Of a stretch of 64,000 nt of DNA, positions 9,053 through 17,595 are shown piece after piece. Origin of the DNA: Streptomyces sp. R302. Lineage in GTDB: Bacteria > Actinomycetota > Actinomycetes > Streptomycetales > Streptomycetaceae. The stretch is taken from the NCBI RefSeq assembly GCF_012927245.1, contig NZ_JABBGE010000002.1:558001-622000 (forward strand), written 5' to 3'. The position numbers and the translations under genes are program-made. Positions within the stretch are counted from its first letter, which is position 1; every line of letters starts with the position of its first letter. The notes beneath the pieces are model-generated. The model searched no databases. It worked only from the letters and a program-made list of their open reading frames with translations, and was not told where the DNA came from.

Positions 9053-9152
9053 GCCAAATATCACCCGATATTGACGGGGGTGCACTTTTACGGCGTCCGA
9101 GCGAGTACGGGGGGTGCACGGGGCGGTACGGGAGGGGCCGCGGCGATACGGA

Positions 9153-9189
9153 AGGGCCCCCCGCACCCGGCGGGGGTGCGAGGGGCCCT
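9153..9189 (-). terminator. Hairpin ending peptide importer operon 2
   Basis: A 16-bp stem with one mismatch (9153-9168 with 9174-9189) and a 5-base loop, 37 bp after the stop of the last operon 2 gene. It separates operon 2 from the downstream operon 1, so the two are probably transcribed as distinct units. Confidence 0.7.
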
Positions 9190-9226
9190 GGTCCTGCGGG
9201 TCCGTCCTTCAGGCCGTCACGGTCGG

Positions 9227-10315
9227 TCAGCCCGCGTGGACGACGTCCCGCTCCTCGGCGAAGTGGCACGCCGACTCGTGGGCCGCGAGGGTGTCCTGGC
9301 CGCGGAAGCGCTCCGGGATCGCCAGGACGGGCTGCTCCGTGGAGCACTTGTCCTGGGCCTTCCAGCACCGGGTGCGGAAGCGGCAGCCCGACGGCGGGTT
9401 CGCCGGCGAGGGCACGTCGCCCGTGAGGATGATCCGGTCGCGGTCGACACGCGCCCGCGGGTCCGGCACCGGCACCGCGGAGAGCAGCGCCTGGGTGTAC
9501 GGGTGCGTGGGGTGGTCGTAGATCTCCGCGTCCGTACCGATCTCGGCGAGCTTGCCGAGGTACATGACGCCCACGCGGTCCGAGATGTGCCGGACGATCG
9601 ACAGGTCGTGCGCGATGAAGATGTAGGACAGGTTGAACTCGTCCTGGAGCTTCTCCATCAGGTTGATGACCTGCGCCTGGACGGAGACGTCCAGGGCCGA
9701 GACCGGCTCGTCGCAGATGATGATCTCCGGGTTGAGCGCGAGGCCGCGGGCGATGCCGATGCGCTGGCGCTGACCGCCGGAGAACTGGTGCGGGTACCGG
9801 TTGATGTACTCCGGGTTCAGACCGACGACGTCGAGCAGCTCCTGCACCTTGCGGCGCCGGTCGCCCTTCGGGGCCACCTCGGGGTGGATGTCGAAGGTCT
9901 CGCCGATGATGTCGCCGACCGTCATGCGCGGGTTCAGCGAGGTGTACGGGTCCTGGAACACCATCTGGATGTTGCGGCGGACGGCCTTCAGCGCGCGGCC
10001 GGTCAGCTTGGTGATGTCCTGGCCCTTGTAGAAGACCTCGCCCGCGGTGGCCCGCTCCAGGTTCATCAGGAGCTTGGCGACCGTGGACTTGCCGCAGCCG
10101 GACTCGCCCACGATGCCGAGGGTCTCGCCCTGGTAGAGGTCGAAGGAGACCCCGTCCACGGCCTTGACCGCGCCGACCTGCTTCTTGAAGAGGATGCCCT
10201 GCGTCAGCGGGAAGTGCTTCTGCAGGTTGCGCACCTGGAGGATCGGCTCGCCGCGCTCGATCGGCGTGTCGAGAGCCGCGGCCACGGCCTCGTCGTTCTT
10301 GCTGAGGTCAGCCAT
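9227..10315 (-). CDS. Oligopeptide ABC transporter ATP-binding protein (OppF/DppF type), operon 2
   Basis: ATPase of 362 residues, very similar to the operon 1 OppF-type subunit but without its Pro/Glu-rich tail. It has Walker A GESGCGKST, signature FSGGQRQ and Walker B IIICDEP, and the C-terminal segment PSGCRFRTRCWKAQDKC with a later ACHF. The start is ATG 10315 (MADLSKND), with GGAG about 8 bases upstream and an 8-bp overlap with the preceding ATPase gene, exactly as in operon 1. It is the last gene of operon 2. Confidence 0.95.
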   Translation of the reverse strand: MADLSKNDEAVAAALDTPIERGEPILQVRNLQKHFPLTQGILFKKQVGAVKAVDGVSFDLYQGETLGIVGESGCGKSTVAKLLMNLERATAGEVFYKGQDITKLTGRALKAVRRNIQMVFQDPYTSLNPRMTVGDIIGETFDIHPEVAPKGDRRRKVQELLDVVGLNPEYINRYPHQFSGGQRQRIGIARGLALNPEIIICDEPVSALDVSVQAQVINLMEKLQDEFNLSYIFIAHDLSIVRHISDRVGVMYLGKLAEIGTDAEIYDHPTHPYTQALLSAVPVPDPRARVDRDRIILTGDVPSPANPPSGCRFRTRCWKAQDKCSTEQPVLAIPERFRGQDTLAAHESACHFAEERDVVHAG

Positions 10316-11360
10316 CGATCGTCTCCTTCCAGAAGTGGCAGGCGCTCTTGCGGCCCGGCAGATCCGCGCCGTCCTGCTCGGTGACCGGCACCAGGGCCGG
10401 GATCTCCGTACGGCAGAGGTCGGTGGCCTTCGGGCAGCGGGGATTGAAGGCGCAACCACTCGGGATGCGCGTCAGGTTGGGCGGCAGACCCTTGATCGCG
10501 TACAGCTCCTGGCCCTTCTGGTCCAGGCGCGGGATCGAGTCGAGCAGACCCCGGGTGTACGGGTGGGCGGGACGCCCGTACAGCTCGTGGACGGGCGCCT
10601 GCTCGACGATGCGGCCGGCGTACATCACGGCGATCTTGTCCGCGACGTCGGCGACGACGCCGAGGTCGTGGGTGATCAGGATCAGGCCCATGTTGTACTC
10701 GCGCTGGAGCTCCGCGAGCAGGTCCATGACCTGGGCCTGGACCGTCACGTCGAGGGCCGTGGTCGGCTCGTCGGCGATGATCAGGTCCGGCTCCAGGGCG
10801 AGCGCCATGGCGATCATGATGCGCTGGCGCATACCGCCGGAGAACTGGTGGGGGTAGTCGCTGACCCGCGCCTTGGCGGCGGGGATCTTGACCTTGTCCA
10901 TCAGCTCGATGGCCTTGAGCTTGGCGTCCTTCTTGGACATGCCCTGGTGGACGCGGAACATCTCGCCGAGCTGGTAGCCGACCGAGAGGACCGGGTTCAG
11001 CGAGGAGAGCGCGTCCTGGAAGATCATCGCGATCTTCCGGCCGCGGATCTTGCGGCGCTCCTCTTCGGACATCTTCAGCATGTCCTGGCCGCGGAACAGG
11101 ATCTCGCCCTGCGGGATCCTGCCGGGGGGCATGTCGAGGATGCCCATGATGGCCTGGGCGGTGACGGACTTGCCGGAGCCGGACTCGCCGAGGACGGCGA
11201 GGGTCTCGCCGGCGCTGACCGAGTAGTTCACGCCGTTGACAGCCTTGGCCACGCCGTCGCGGGTGTGGAACTCCACGTGCAGGTCGCGCACTTCGAGAAG
11301 CGTGTCGCCGGCGGCGCCACGCGGCGCGGGTACGCTCGCGGTCTTTTCGATGATGGTCAT
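10308..11360 (-). CDS. Oligopeptide ABC transporter ATP-binding protein (OppD/DppD type), operon 2
   Basis: ATPase of about 350 residues with Walker A GESGSGKS, signature FSGGMRQ and Walker B LIIADEP. The C-terminal cysteines are in PSGCAFNPRCPKATDLC and SACHF. ATG 11360 (MTIIEKTA) is preceded by GGGAGG; longer upstream frames are shadow sequence. The N-terminus is about 20 residues longer than in the operon 1 paralogue. It lies 11 bp after the permease gene. Confidence 0.94.
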   Translation of the reverse strand: MTIIEKTASVPAPRGAAGDTLLEVRDLHVEFHTRDGVAKAVNGVNYSVSAGETLAVLGESGSGKSVTAQAIMGILDMPPGRIPQGEILFRGQDMLKMSEEERRKIRGRKIAMIFQDALSSLNPVLSVGYQLGEMFRVHQGMSKKDAKLKAIELMDKVKIPAAKARVSDYPHQFSGGMRQRIMIAMALALEPDLIIADEPTTALDVTVQAQVMDLLAELQREYNMGLILITHDLGVVADVADKIAVMYAGRIVEQAPVHELYGRPAHPYTRGLLDSIPRLDQKGQELYAIKGLPPNLTRIPSGCAFNPRCPKATDLCRTEIPALVPVTEQDGADLPGRKSACHFWKETIDG

Positions 11361-11371
11361 GTACGCCTCCC

Positions 11372-12334
11372 TCAGCGCAGCTTGGGGTCGAGGGCGTTGC
11401 GCACCGCATCGCCGAACATGAGGAACGAGAGCACCGTGATCGAGACCATGACGGACGGGATGACCAGGACGTACGGAGCGTTCCGGATCTGCTGGAAGCC
11501 GTCGGAGACGTCGATGCCCCACGAGACCGTCGGCTCGGCGAGGCCGATACCGAGGAAGGACAGCGTGGCCTCGGCACCGATGTAGCCGCCGAGGGCGATC
11601 GTCGCGACGACGATCACCGGCGCGAGGGCGTTCGGCAGGATGTGCTTGATCATGATCCGCGAGGTGGAGGCGCCGAGCGCGCGGGCGGCCACCACGTAGT
11701 CGGCCTGCTTGACCGTGATCACCGCGCCGCGCGCGACACGGGCGATCTGGGTCCAGCCGAGGAAGGCCAGGGCGAGGATCACGACCCAGACCTCGCGCGT
11801 CTCGAAGCTGGTCAGGATGACCATCGCACCGAGCAGGAAGGGCACGCCGAAGAAGATGTCGGTGACCCGGGACAGGACGCTGTCGATGAAGCCGCCGTAG
11901 TAGCCGGCCAGCATGCCGAGGGCGCCGCCGACGGCGGTGACCAGGATCGTGACCGTGACGCCGACGGTGATCGACGCCCGGGCGCCGTGGATGACGCGGG
12001 CGTAGATGGAGCGGCCCTGGATGTCGTAGCCGAACCAGTCCGCGGCGAAGACATGGCTCCAGTTGGGCTTCTGGAGGTAGTGGTTGACCAGGTCACCGTC
12101 ACGCGGCGAGGCGCTGGTGAACAGCGAGGGCGCGACGGCCATCACGATCAGCAGCAGGATCATCACCGACGAGACGAGGAAGAGCGGGTTGCGCCGCAGG
12201 TCGTGCCAGGCGTCGGACCAGAGGCTGCGTGCCTTCCCCGACGTCTGCCCCGCCTCGTCCGCCGTGACGGTGTCGCGCCCGTCCGCGATCGTGGCGACGG
12301 AGCCCTCCGCGGTCTCTGCGATCTTCTCAGGCAT
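11372..12334 (-). CDS. Oligopeptide ABC transporter permease (OppC/DppC type), operon 2
   Basis: Permease of 320 residues. A hydrophilic N-terminus is followed by the shared stretch SLWSDAWHDLRRNP, seen also in the operon 1 paralogue, then a first membrane span and the transport domain with the coupling loop ARALGASTSRIMIKHILPN. The ATG overlaps the upstream permease stop by 8 bp. Periplasmic loops differ more from operon 1 than the cytoplasmic ones. Confidence 0.95.
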   Translation of the reverse strand: MPEKIAETAEGSVATIADGRDTVTADEAGQTSGKARSLWSDAWHDLRRNPLFLVSSVMILLLIVMAVAPSLFTSASPRDGDLVNHYLQKPNWSHVFAADWFGYDIQGRSIYARVIHGARASITVGVTVTILVTAVGGALGMLAGYYGGFIDSVLSRVTDIFFGVPFLLGAMVILTSFETREVWVVILALAFLGWTQIARVARGAVITVKQADYVVAARALGASTSRIMIKHILPNALAPVIVVATIALGGYIGAEATLSFLGIGLAEPTVSWGIDVSDGFQQIRNAPYVLVIPSVMVSITVLSFLMFGDAVRNALDPKLR

Positions 12335-13256
12335 AACGGATCCTCGGGTCCAGAACCGCGTAAAGCAGGTCGACGAGCAGGCTGGCGATGAGGTAGATGA
12401 GCACGATCAGAGTGACGACGCCGACGACCGTCGAGCCCTCGCGGTGCCGCAGCGCGTCGAAGATGAGGCTGCCGACTCCCTTGATGTTGAAGATGCCCTC
12501 GGTGACGACGGCGCCGGACATCAGGGTGCCGAGGTCGGTGCCGAGGAAGGTGACGACCGGGATCATCGAGTTGCGCAGCAGGTGCACGCTGACGACCCGC
12601 CGGCGCGGCAGGCCCTTGGCGACCGCGGTGCGGATGTAGTCGGCGCGCAGGTTCTCGGCGATGGAGGTGCGCGTCAGGCGGGCCACGTAGGCCAGGGAGA
12701 GCGCGCCCAGCACCGATGCGGGCAGCAGCAGTTCGCTGAGGTTCTCTTCGAGCGACACGTTCGGCTCGACGATGCCGAGCTGGAACGCGAAGAAGTACTG
12801 GGAGAGACGGCCCAGGACGAACGAGGGGACCGAGATCAGCAGCAGCGTGAGGATCAGCAGGCCGCGGTCGCGCAGCGTGTCGGGCTTGAGGCCCGCGATC
12901 ACGCCGAGCGTGATGCCGACCACGACCGTGAAGGTGAACGCGAAGAGCGTCAGCTGGATGGTGACCGGGTAGGCCTCCGCGATGACCTCGGCGATGGGCC
13001 GACCGCTGGCGATCTGCGTCCCGAAGTCACCCTGAAGCAGGTTGCCCAGATAGATGACGTACTGCATCAAAAGTGGCTTGTCGAGCCCCAGATCGCTTCT
13101 CAGCGCAGCGATCTGCGCCGGATCCACGTTCTGTTCGCCTGCCAGCGCGCGCACGGGATCGCCGGGCAGCACGTACATCATCGAGAAGATCAGCAGGGTT
13201 GACCCGATGAACACCGGGATCATCTGGAGCAGTCGTCGTGCGACGTAGCGCCCCAT
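12327..13256 (-). CDS. Oligopeptide ABC transporter permease (OppB/DppB type), operon 2
   Basis: Permease of 309 residues starting MGRYVARRLLQMIPVFIGST, with about six membrane spans and the coupling loop RTAVAKGLPRRRVVSVHLL. It begins 132 bp after the lipoprotein gene; that gap contains a strong hairpin. Its partner permease follows with coupled translation. Confidence 0.95.
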   Translation of the reverse strand: MGRYVARRLLQMIPVFIGSTLLIFSMMYVLPGDPVRALAGEQNVDPAQIAALRSDLGLDKPLLMQYVIYLGNLLQGDFGTQIASGRPIAEVIAEAYPVTIQLTLFAFTFTVVVGITLGVIAGLKPDTLRDRGLLILTLLLISVPSFVLGRLSQYFFAFQLGIVEPNVSLEENLSELLLPASVLGALSLAYVARLTRTSIAENLRADYIRTAVAKGLPRRRVVSVHLLRNSMIPVVTFLGTDLGTLMSGAVVTEGIFNIKGVGSLIFDALRHREGSTVVGVVTLIVLIYLIASLLVDLLYAVLDPRIRYA

Positions 13257-13320
13257 GGGTGCCTCCGTGAGGGGTGAACGACGGTCAGGGGACCGTCCGT
13301 GACAGACGGCCCCCTGACCT

Positions 13321-13351
13321 CCGCCGTCGTCGGAGACTCCGACGACGGCGG
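13321..13351 (-). terminator. Intercistronic hairpin between lipoprotein and permease genes, operon 2
   Basis: A 14-bp perfect stem (13321-13334 with 13338-13351) and a 3-base loop in the gap between the lipoprotein stop (13389) and the permease start (13256). It is positionally equivalent to the operon 1 hairpin and probably sets the expression ratio of binding protein to membrane complex. Confidence 0.6.
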
Positions 13352-13388
13352 TTTGACGGCCGATTGGGGGTTGAGGCCCGCGGGCTGG

Positions 13389-15014
13389 TTACTTGGTGGT
13401 GACGTCGGTCAGCACGAGGTCGCCGTGGTAGTCGACCTTCACGTTGGTGACGCCCTTACCGTGGCCGCCGTTGATGCTGTAGTACCAGAGCGGGATGGCC
13501 GGCATCTTCTCGAGAACCTTCTTCTCGACCTCCTGGTAGGCCTTGACCGACTCCTCGAGGGAGTTGGCCTTGTCGCCCGCCGCCATGAGGGCGTCGATCT
13601 CCGCGTCGTTGAAGCGACCGTTGTTGCTCTCCGCCTTGGAGTGGTAGAGCTCCTTCAGGAAGTTGACGTTGACCGGGTAGTCGGCGACCCAGCCACCGCG
13701 GTACATCGACTTGACCTGGTTGTTGTCGCGCGCCTCGAGGTCCGTCGGGAAGTCGGGCTTCGGGTCGCCGACGCAGTCCACGTCGGTGGCCCGGCGGATG
13801 GACTCGCAGACCGCGGTCACCCACTCCTTGTGGCCACCATCGGTGTTGTACTGGATGTACAGCTTGTTGTCCGGGACGCCACCGCCCTCGGCGATGAGCT
13901 TCTTCGCCTTCTCCGGGTTGTAGGTGAAGACGTCCGTGCCGAGGTCCTGGTTGCCCTTGATGCCGGGCGGGGTGAAGCTCTTCGCCGGGGTACGGGTGTT
14001 GTTCAGGACGGTCTTGGTGATCGTGTCACGGTCGATCGCCATGGACAGACCCTGGATGACCTTCGGGTCGACGTCCTTGAACGTCTTGCTGTAGAAGGCC
14101 GGGACCAGCGACTGGATGGCCGCGTACGCCTGCTCGATGGCGCCGTCGCCCAGGTCCTGCTTGTACTTCGGCAGGTCGGTCGGGCCGACCTGGCGGATCA
14201 TGTCCAGGTTGCCGGAGAGGACGTCCTGGTACGCCGCCTCGACGGTGGCGTAGTTCTTGAACTGGATGCCCTTGTTCTTGGGCTTGTTCGGACCCTGGTA
14301 GCCGTCGTAGGCGGCGACCTGGATCATCTTCTTGTGGGTCCAGGACTCGAACTTGTACGGGCCGTTGCCGATCGGCTTCTGGCCGAACGCCTTCGGGTCG
14401 TCGTAGAAGACCTTCGGCAGCGGGGCGAAGGTCGAGTAGCCCAGCTTGTAGTTGAAGTACGGGACCTTGTCGGTCAGCGTGATCGTGAAGGTGGTGTCGT
14501 CCACGACCTTCAGACCCGACATCTTGTCGGTCTTCGGGTCACCCTTCTCCGGGTGCACGTCGCCGTAGCCGGCGATGTCGGAGAACCAGAACGCGTTCTG
14601 CTGGTTGTTCTTGACGTTCGCGTACCAGTTCCAGGCGTCCACGTAGGACTGCGCGGTGACGGCCTCGCCGTTGTGGAACTTCCAGCCGGGCTTCAGCTTG
14701 ACGGTCCACACCTTGGCGTCCGTCGTCGTGACCGACTCGGCGTTGGTGTAGACGATGTCGCCCTTGGCGTCGAAGTCGAGCAGCTGAGTGAAGACTGCGC
14801 GGATGACGTACGAGCCGACGCTCTCGTTGGTGTCGGCCGGGATCAGCGGCTTCTGCGGCTCACCGACGTCGATCGAGACGTAGCCTGCGGGCTGACCCGA
14901 GGCGTTCTTCTTGCCCTTGTCGCCACTGTCGTCCTTGCCCCCGCCACAGGCGGTAGCAGCCAGGGCGACGATGATCGCGCCCGCTACCCACTTGGCGCTC
15001 TTGGCACCGCGCAT
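13389..15014 (-). CDS. Peptide-binding lipoprotein (family 5 solute-binding protein), operon 2
   Basis: Substrate-binding lipoprotein of 541 residues with the signal MRGAKSAKWV and lipobox LAATAC (Cys23), then a Lys/Gly/Asp linker and a family 5 solute-binding fold (KLKPGWKFHNGEAVTAQSYV near residue 110). I chose ATG 15014 because GAGGAGG lies 6 bases upstream; an ATG at 15029 and longer starts lack this. First gene of operon 2, with a roughly 400-bp upstream region. It resembles the operon 1 lipoprotein in architecture rather than in every ligand-loop residue. Confidence 0.94.
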   Translation of the reverse strand: MRGAKSAKWVAGAIIVALAATACGGGKDDSGDKGKKNASGQPAGYVSIDVGEPQKPLIPADTNESVGSYVIRAVFTQLLDFDAKGDIVYTNAESVTTTDAKVWTVKLKPGWKFHNGEAVTAQSYVDAWNWYANVKNNQQNAFWFSDIAGYGDVHPEKGDPKTDKMSGLKVVDDTTFTITLTDKVPYFNYKLGYSTFAPLPKVFYDDPKAFGQKPIGNGPYKFESWTHKKMIQVAAYDGYQGPNKPKNKGIQFKNYATVEAAYQDVLSGNLDMIRQVGPTDLPKYKQDLGDGAIEQAYAAIQSLVPAFYSKTFKDVDPKVIQGLSMAIDRDTITKTVLNNTRTPAKSFTPPGIKGNQDLGTDVFTYNPEKAKKLIAEGGGVPDNKLYIQYNTDGGHKEWVTAVCESIRRATDVDCVGDPKPDFPTDLEARDNNQVKSMYRGGWVADYPVNVNFLKELYHSKAESNNGRFNDAEIDALMAAGDKANSLEESVKAYQEVEKKVLEKMPAIPLWYYSINGGHGKGVTNVKVDYHGDLVLTDVTTK

Positions 15015-15361
15015 GGGTTTCCTCCTCATGAGTCCACTTGTCACTACAAGAAGGGCACTTCGAGACCTGCCGACACCCCTGACGGCGTTGATCCCCCGGT
15101 ACCCCGAGTGTGCTCGTGAGTCGGCACTCCCCACAGTGCGTGACCCATTGACCCGAGCTCAATGCAGCCAACTATTAAGTACGCCCGGGCTGTAAACCAC
15201 ACTTAAGTGGTCTCGTTTTGACAACATCACCAAGGCCCCAGATACCGAAATCCGGACAAACTGATCACAGACAGACACCCGCGAAACGGACCGTTAACAC
15301 ACGTACCGGAGAGCGATGACCGGAATCCGGACACCCGGCCCGGGCAATGCGTTTGACGAAA
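15015..15361. promoter_or_regulatory. Non-coding leader/promoter region of peptide importer operon 2
   Basis: No gene is seen here. The stretch is AT-richer around 15170-15240 and contains the dyad ACCAC-N6-GTGGT (15196-15211), whose centre forms the 10-bp palindrome CACTTAAGTG (15200-15209). It is a plausible promoter/operator region for the operon 2 lipoprotein gene. I could not fix a convincing -35/-10 pair. Confidence 0.45.
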
Positions 15362-15402
15362 AAGGCCTGGCCACTCGCACAGTGTGCGAGTGGCCAGGCC
15401 TT
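15362..15402 (-). terminator. Intrinsic terminator of typA
   Basis: A 19-bp perfect stem (15362-15380 with 15384-15402) and a 3-base loop, followed on the minus strand by a short T run (A run at 15359-15363 on the plus strand). It lies 17 bp after the typA stop and is the best factor-independent terminator in the window. Confidence 0.92.
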
Positions 15403-15418
15403 ATGTGTGAGATGCGGC

Positions 15419-17320
15419 TCAGGCGTTCTTGGCGCGCGAGGCGGAGCGGCTGCGCTCCTTCTGGTCCAGGACGACCTTGCGGATGCGGACGGCCTCCGGG
15501 GTCACCTCGACGCACTCGTCGTCGCGGCAGAACTCCAGGGACTGCTCCAGGGAGAGCTTGCGCGGCGGGACGATCGCCTCGAACGAGTCGGCCGACGAGG
15601 ACCGCATGTTCGTGAGCTTCTTCTCCTTGGTGATGTTCACGTCCATGTCGTCGGAGCGCGAGTTCTCGCCGACGATCATGCCCTCGTACACCTCGGTGCC
15701 GGGGTCGGTGAACAGGACGCCGCGCTCCTGGAGGTTGGTCATCGCGAAGGCGGTGACCGCGCCGGCGCGGTCGGCGACCAGGGAGCCGTTGTTACGGGTC
15801 TGGAGCTGGCCGAACCACGGCTCGTGGCCCTCGTGGATCGAGTGGGCGATGCCGGTGCCGCGGGTGTTGGTGAGGAACTCCGTACGGAAGCCGATCAGGC
15901 CGCGGGACGGGACGACGAACTCCATGCGGACCCAGCCGGAGCCGTGGTTCGACATGTTGTCCATGCGGCCCTTGCGGACGCCCATGAGCTGGGTGACGGC
16001 GCCCATGTGCTCCTCGGGCACGTCGACCGTGAGGCGCTCGACGGGCTCGTGGATCTTGCCGTCGACCTCCTTGGTGACGACCTGGGGCTTGCCGATGGTG
16101 AGCTCGAAGCCCTCGCGGCGCATCTGCTCGACCAGGATGGCGAGCGCGAGCTCACCACGGCCCTGGACCTCCCAGGCGTCCGGACGCTCGGTGTCGAGGA
16201 CGCGGAGCGAGACGTTGCCGATGAGCTCGCGGTCCAGGCGGTCCTTCACCTGGCGGGCGGTGACCTTGCGGTCCTTGACCGCGGCCTTCGCGTCGGCGCC
16301 CTTGCCGGTGCCGCCGCGGCCGACGAGCGGCGAGGTGTTCGTACCGATGGTCATGGAGATGGCCGGCTGGTCGACCGTGATCAGCGGGAGCGCGATCGGG
16401 TTCTCCGGGTCGGCCAGGGTCTCGCCGATCATGATGTCGGGGATACCGGCGACGGCGCAGATGTCACCGGGGCCGGCGACCTCGGCGGGCTTGCGGGTGA
16501 GCGCCTCGGTCATCATCAGCTCGGTGATGCGGACGTTGGAGATCGTGCCGTCCCGCTTGATCCACGCGACCGTCTGGCCCTTGCGCAGCTCGCCCTGCTC
16601 GACGCGGAGCAGCGCGATACGGCCGAGGAAGTTGTCGGCGTCCAGGTTGGTGACGTGGGCCTGGAGGGGCGCCTCCTCGTCGTACGACGGGGCCGGGACG
16701 TGCTCCAGGATCGTGGAGAAGAAGGGCTCCAGGTTCTCGGAGTCCTGCGGGACCGTGCCGTCCTCCGGCTTGGTCAGCGAGGCGATGCCGTCACGGCCGC
16801 AGGCGTAGACGATCGGGAACTCGATCTGGTCCTCGTCCGCGTCCAGGTCCAGGAACAGGTCGTAGGTCTCGTTGACGACCTCGTCGATCCGGGAGTCCGG
16901 GCGGTCCGTCTTGTTGATGCAGAGGATGACCGGCTTGCGCTGCTGGAGGGCCTTGCGCAGCACGAAGCGGGTCTGCGGGAGCGGACCCTCGGAGGCGTCC
17001 ACCAGGAGGACGACGGCGTCGACCATCGACAGACCGCGCTCGACCTCGCCACCGAAGTCGGCGTGGCCGGGGGTGTCGATGATGTTGATCGTGATCGGGG
17101 CCCCGCCGTCCTTGGGGTGGTACTTCACCGCCGTGTTCTTGGCGAGGATCGTGATGCCCTTCTCACGCTCCAGGTCGTTCGAGTCCATCATGCGGTCGTC
17201 GAGCTGCTGGTGGGCGGCGAAGGCACCGGCCTGCTTGAGCATGGCGTCGACGATGGTCGTCTTGCCGTGGTCGACGTGGGCGACGATGGCGACGTTACGG
17301 ATGTCGTGGCGCGTGGGCAT
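15419..17320 (-). CDS. typA: Translational GTPase TypA/BipA
   Basis: Ribosome-binding GTPase of the TypA/BipA family, 633 residues, a normal length. The G domain begins at once: G1 AHVDHGKTT (14-22), switch region with DTPGHADFGGEV and the G4 motif NKTDRPD. EF-G-like domains II, III and V follow, then the BipA-specific C-terminal domain (PRKLSLEQSLEFCRDDECVE). In other bacteria it helps 50S subunit assembly and stress or cold adaptation. It is a single gene ending in a strong terminator, with the LpqW-like lipoprotein gene upstream on the same strand. Confidence 0.97.
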   Translation of the reverse strand: MPTRHDIRNVAIVAHVDHGKTTIVDAMLKQAGAFAAHQQLDDRMMDSNDLEREKGITILAKNTAVKYHPKDGGAPITINIIDTPGHADFGGEVERGLSMVDAVVLLVDASEGPLPQTRFVLRKALQQRKPVILCINKTDRPDSRIDEVVNETYDLFLDLDADEDQIEFPIVYACGRDGIASLTKPEDGTVPQDSENLEPFFSTILEHVPAPSYDEEAPLQAHVTNLDADNFLGRIALLRVEQGELRKGQTVAWIKRDGTISNVRITELMMTEALTRKPAEVAGPGDICAVAGIPDIMIGETLADPENPIALPLITVDQPAISMTIGTNTSPLVGRGGTGKGADAKAAVKDRKVTARQVKDRLDRELIGNVSLRVLDTERPDAWEVQGRGELALAILVEQMRREGFELTIGKPQVVTKEVDGKIHEPVERLTVDVPEEHMGAVTQLMGVRKGRMDNMSNHGSGWVRMEFVVPSRGLIGFRTEFLTNTRGTGIAHSIHEGHEPWFGQLQTRNNGSLVADRAGAVTAFAMTNLQERGVLFTDPGTEVYEGMIVGENSRSDDMDVNITKEKKLTNMRSSSADSFEAIVPPRKLSLEQSLEFCRDDECVEVTPEAVRIRKVVLDQKERSRSASRAKNA

Positions 17321-17532
17321 GGGTGGCTTGCGCTTCTCTCGGATCGTGGGAATCGGCGTCAGTTCCTCTTACGCCCGCCGGGCGGACGCGCCACGGCTAT
17401 GTCCTATGGTACGGGGCTGGCGTGCAAGGGGCTTCCCCGGATCGATCCGAGAGGGTCTACTGGGACGTTTCAGGGTGGGTCCCAGGGTGTGGGGAAGATC
17501 ATGCGGTCCGGGTCAAGGGGCCGACGCGATCC

Positions 17533-17557
17533 TGCCCGCCGGGATCACCGGCGGGCA
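17533..17557 (-). terminator. Hairpin after the LpqW-like gene
   Basis: A 10-bp perfect stem (17533-17542 with 17548-17557) and a 5-base loop, 38 bp after the stop at 17596. It is a probable terminator for the LpqW-like gene. Confidence 0.6.
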
Positions 17558-17595
17558 AGGAACTTGAGCTGCTTCTGAGGTTGTGGCCTGCGGTT

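Noticed and set aside
3278..15014. The importer operons as bldK
   Set aside because: Gene order (lipoprotein first) and the absence of recognisable BldK-specific sequence do not support that name; only the family assignment is used.
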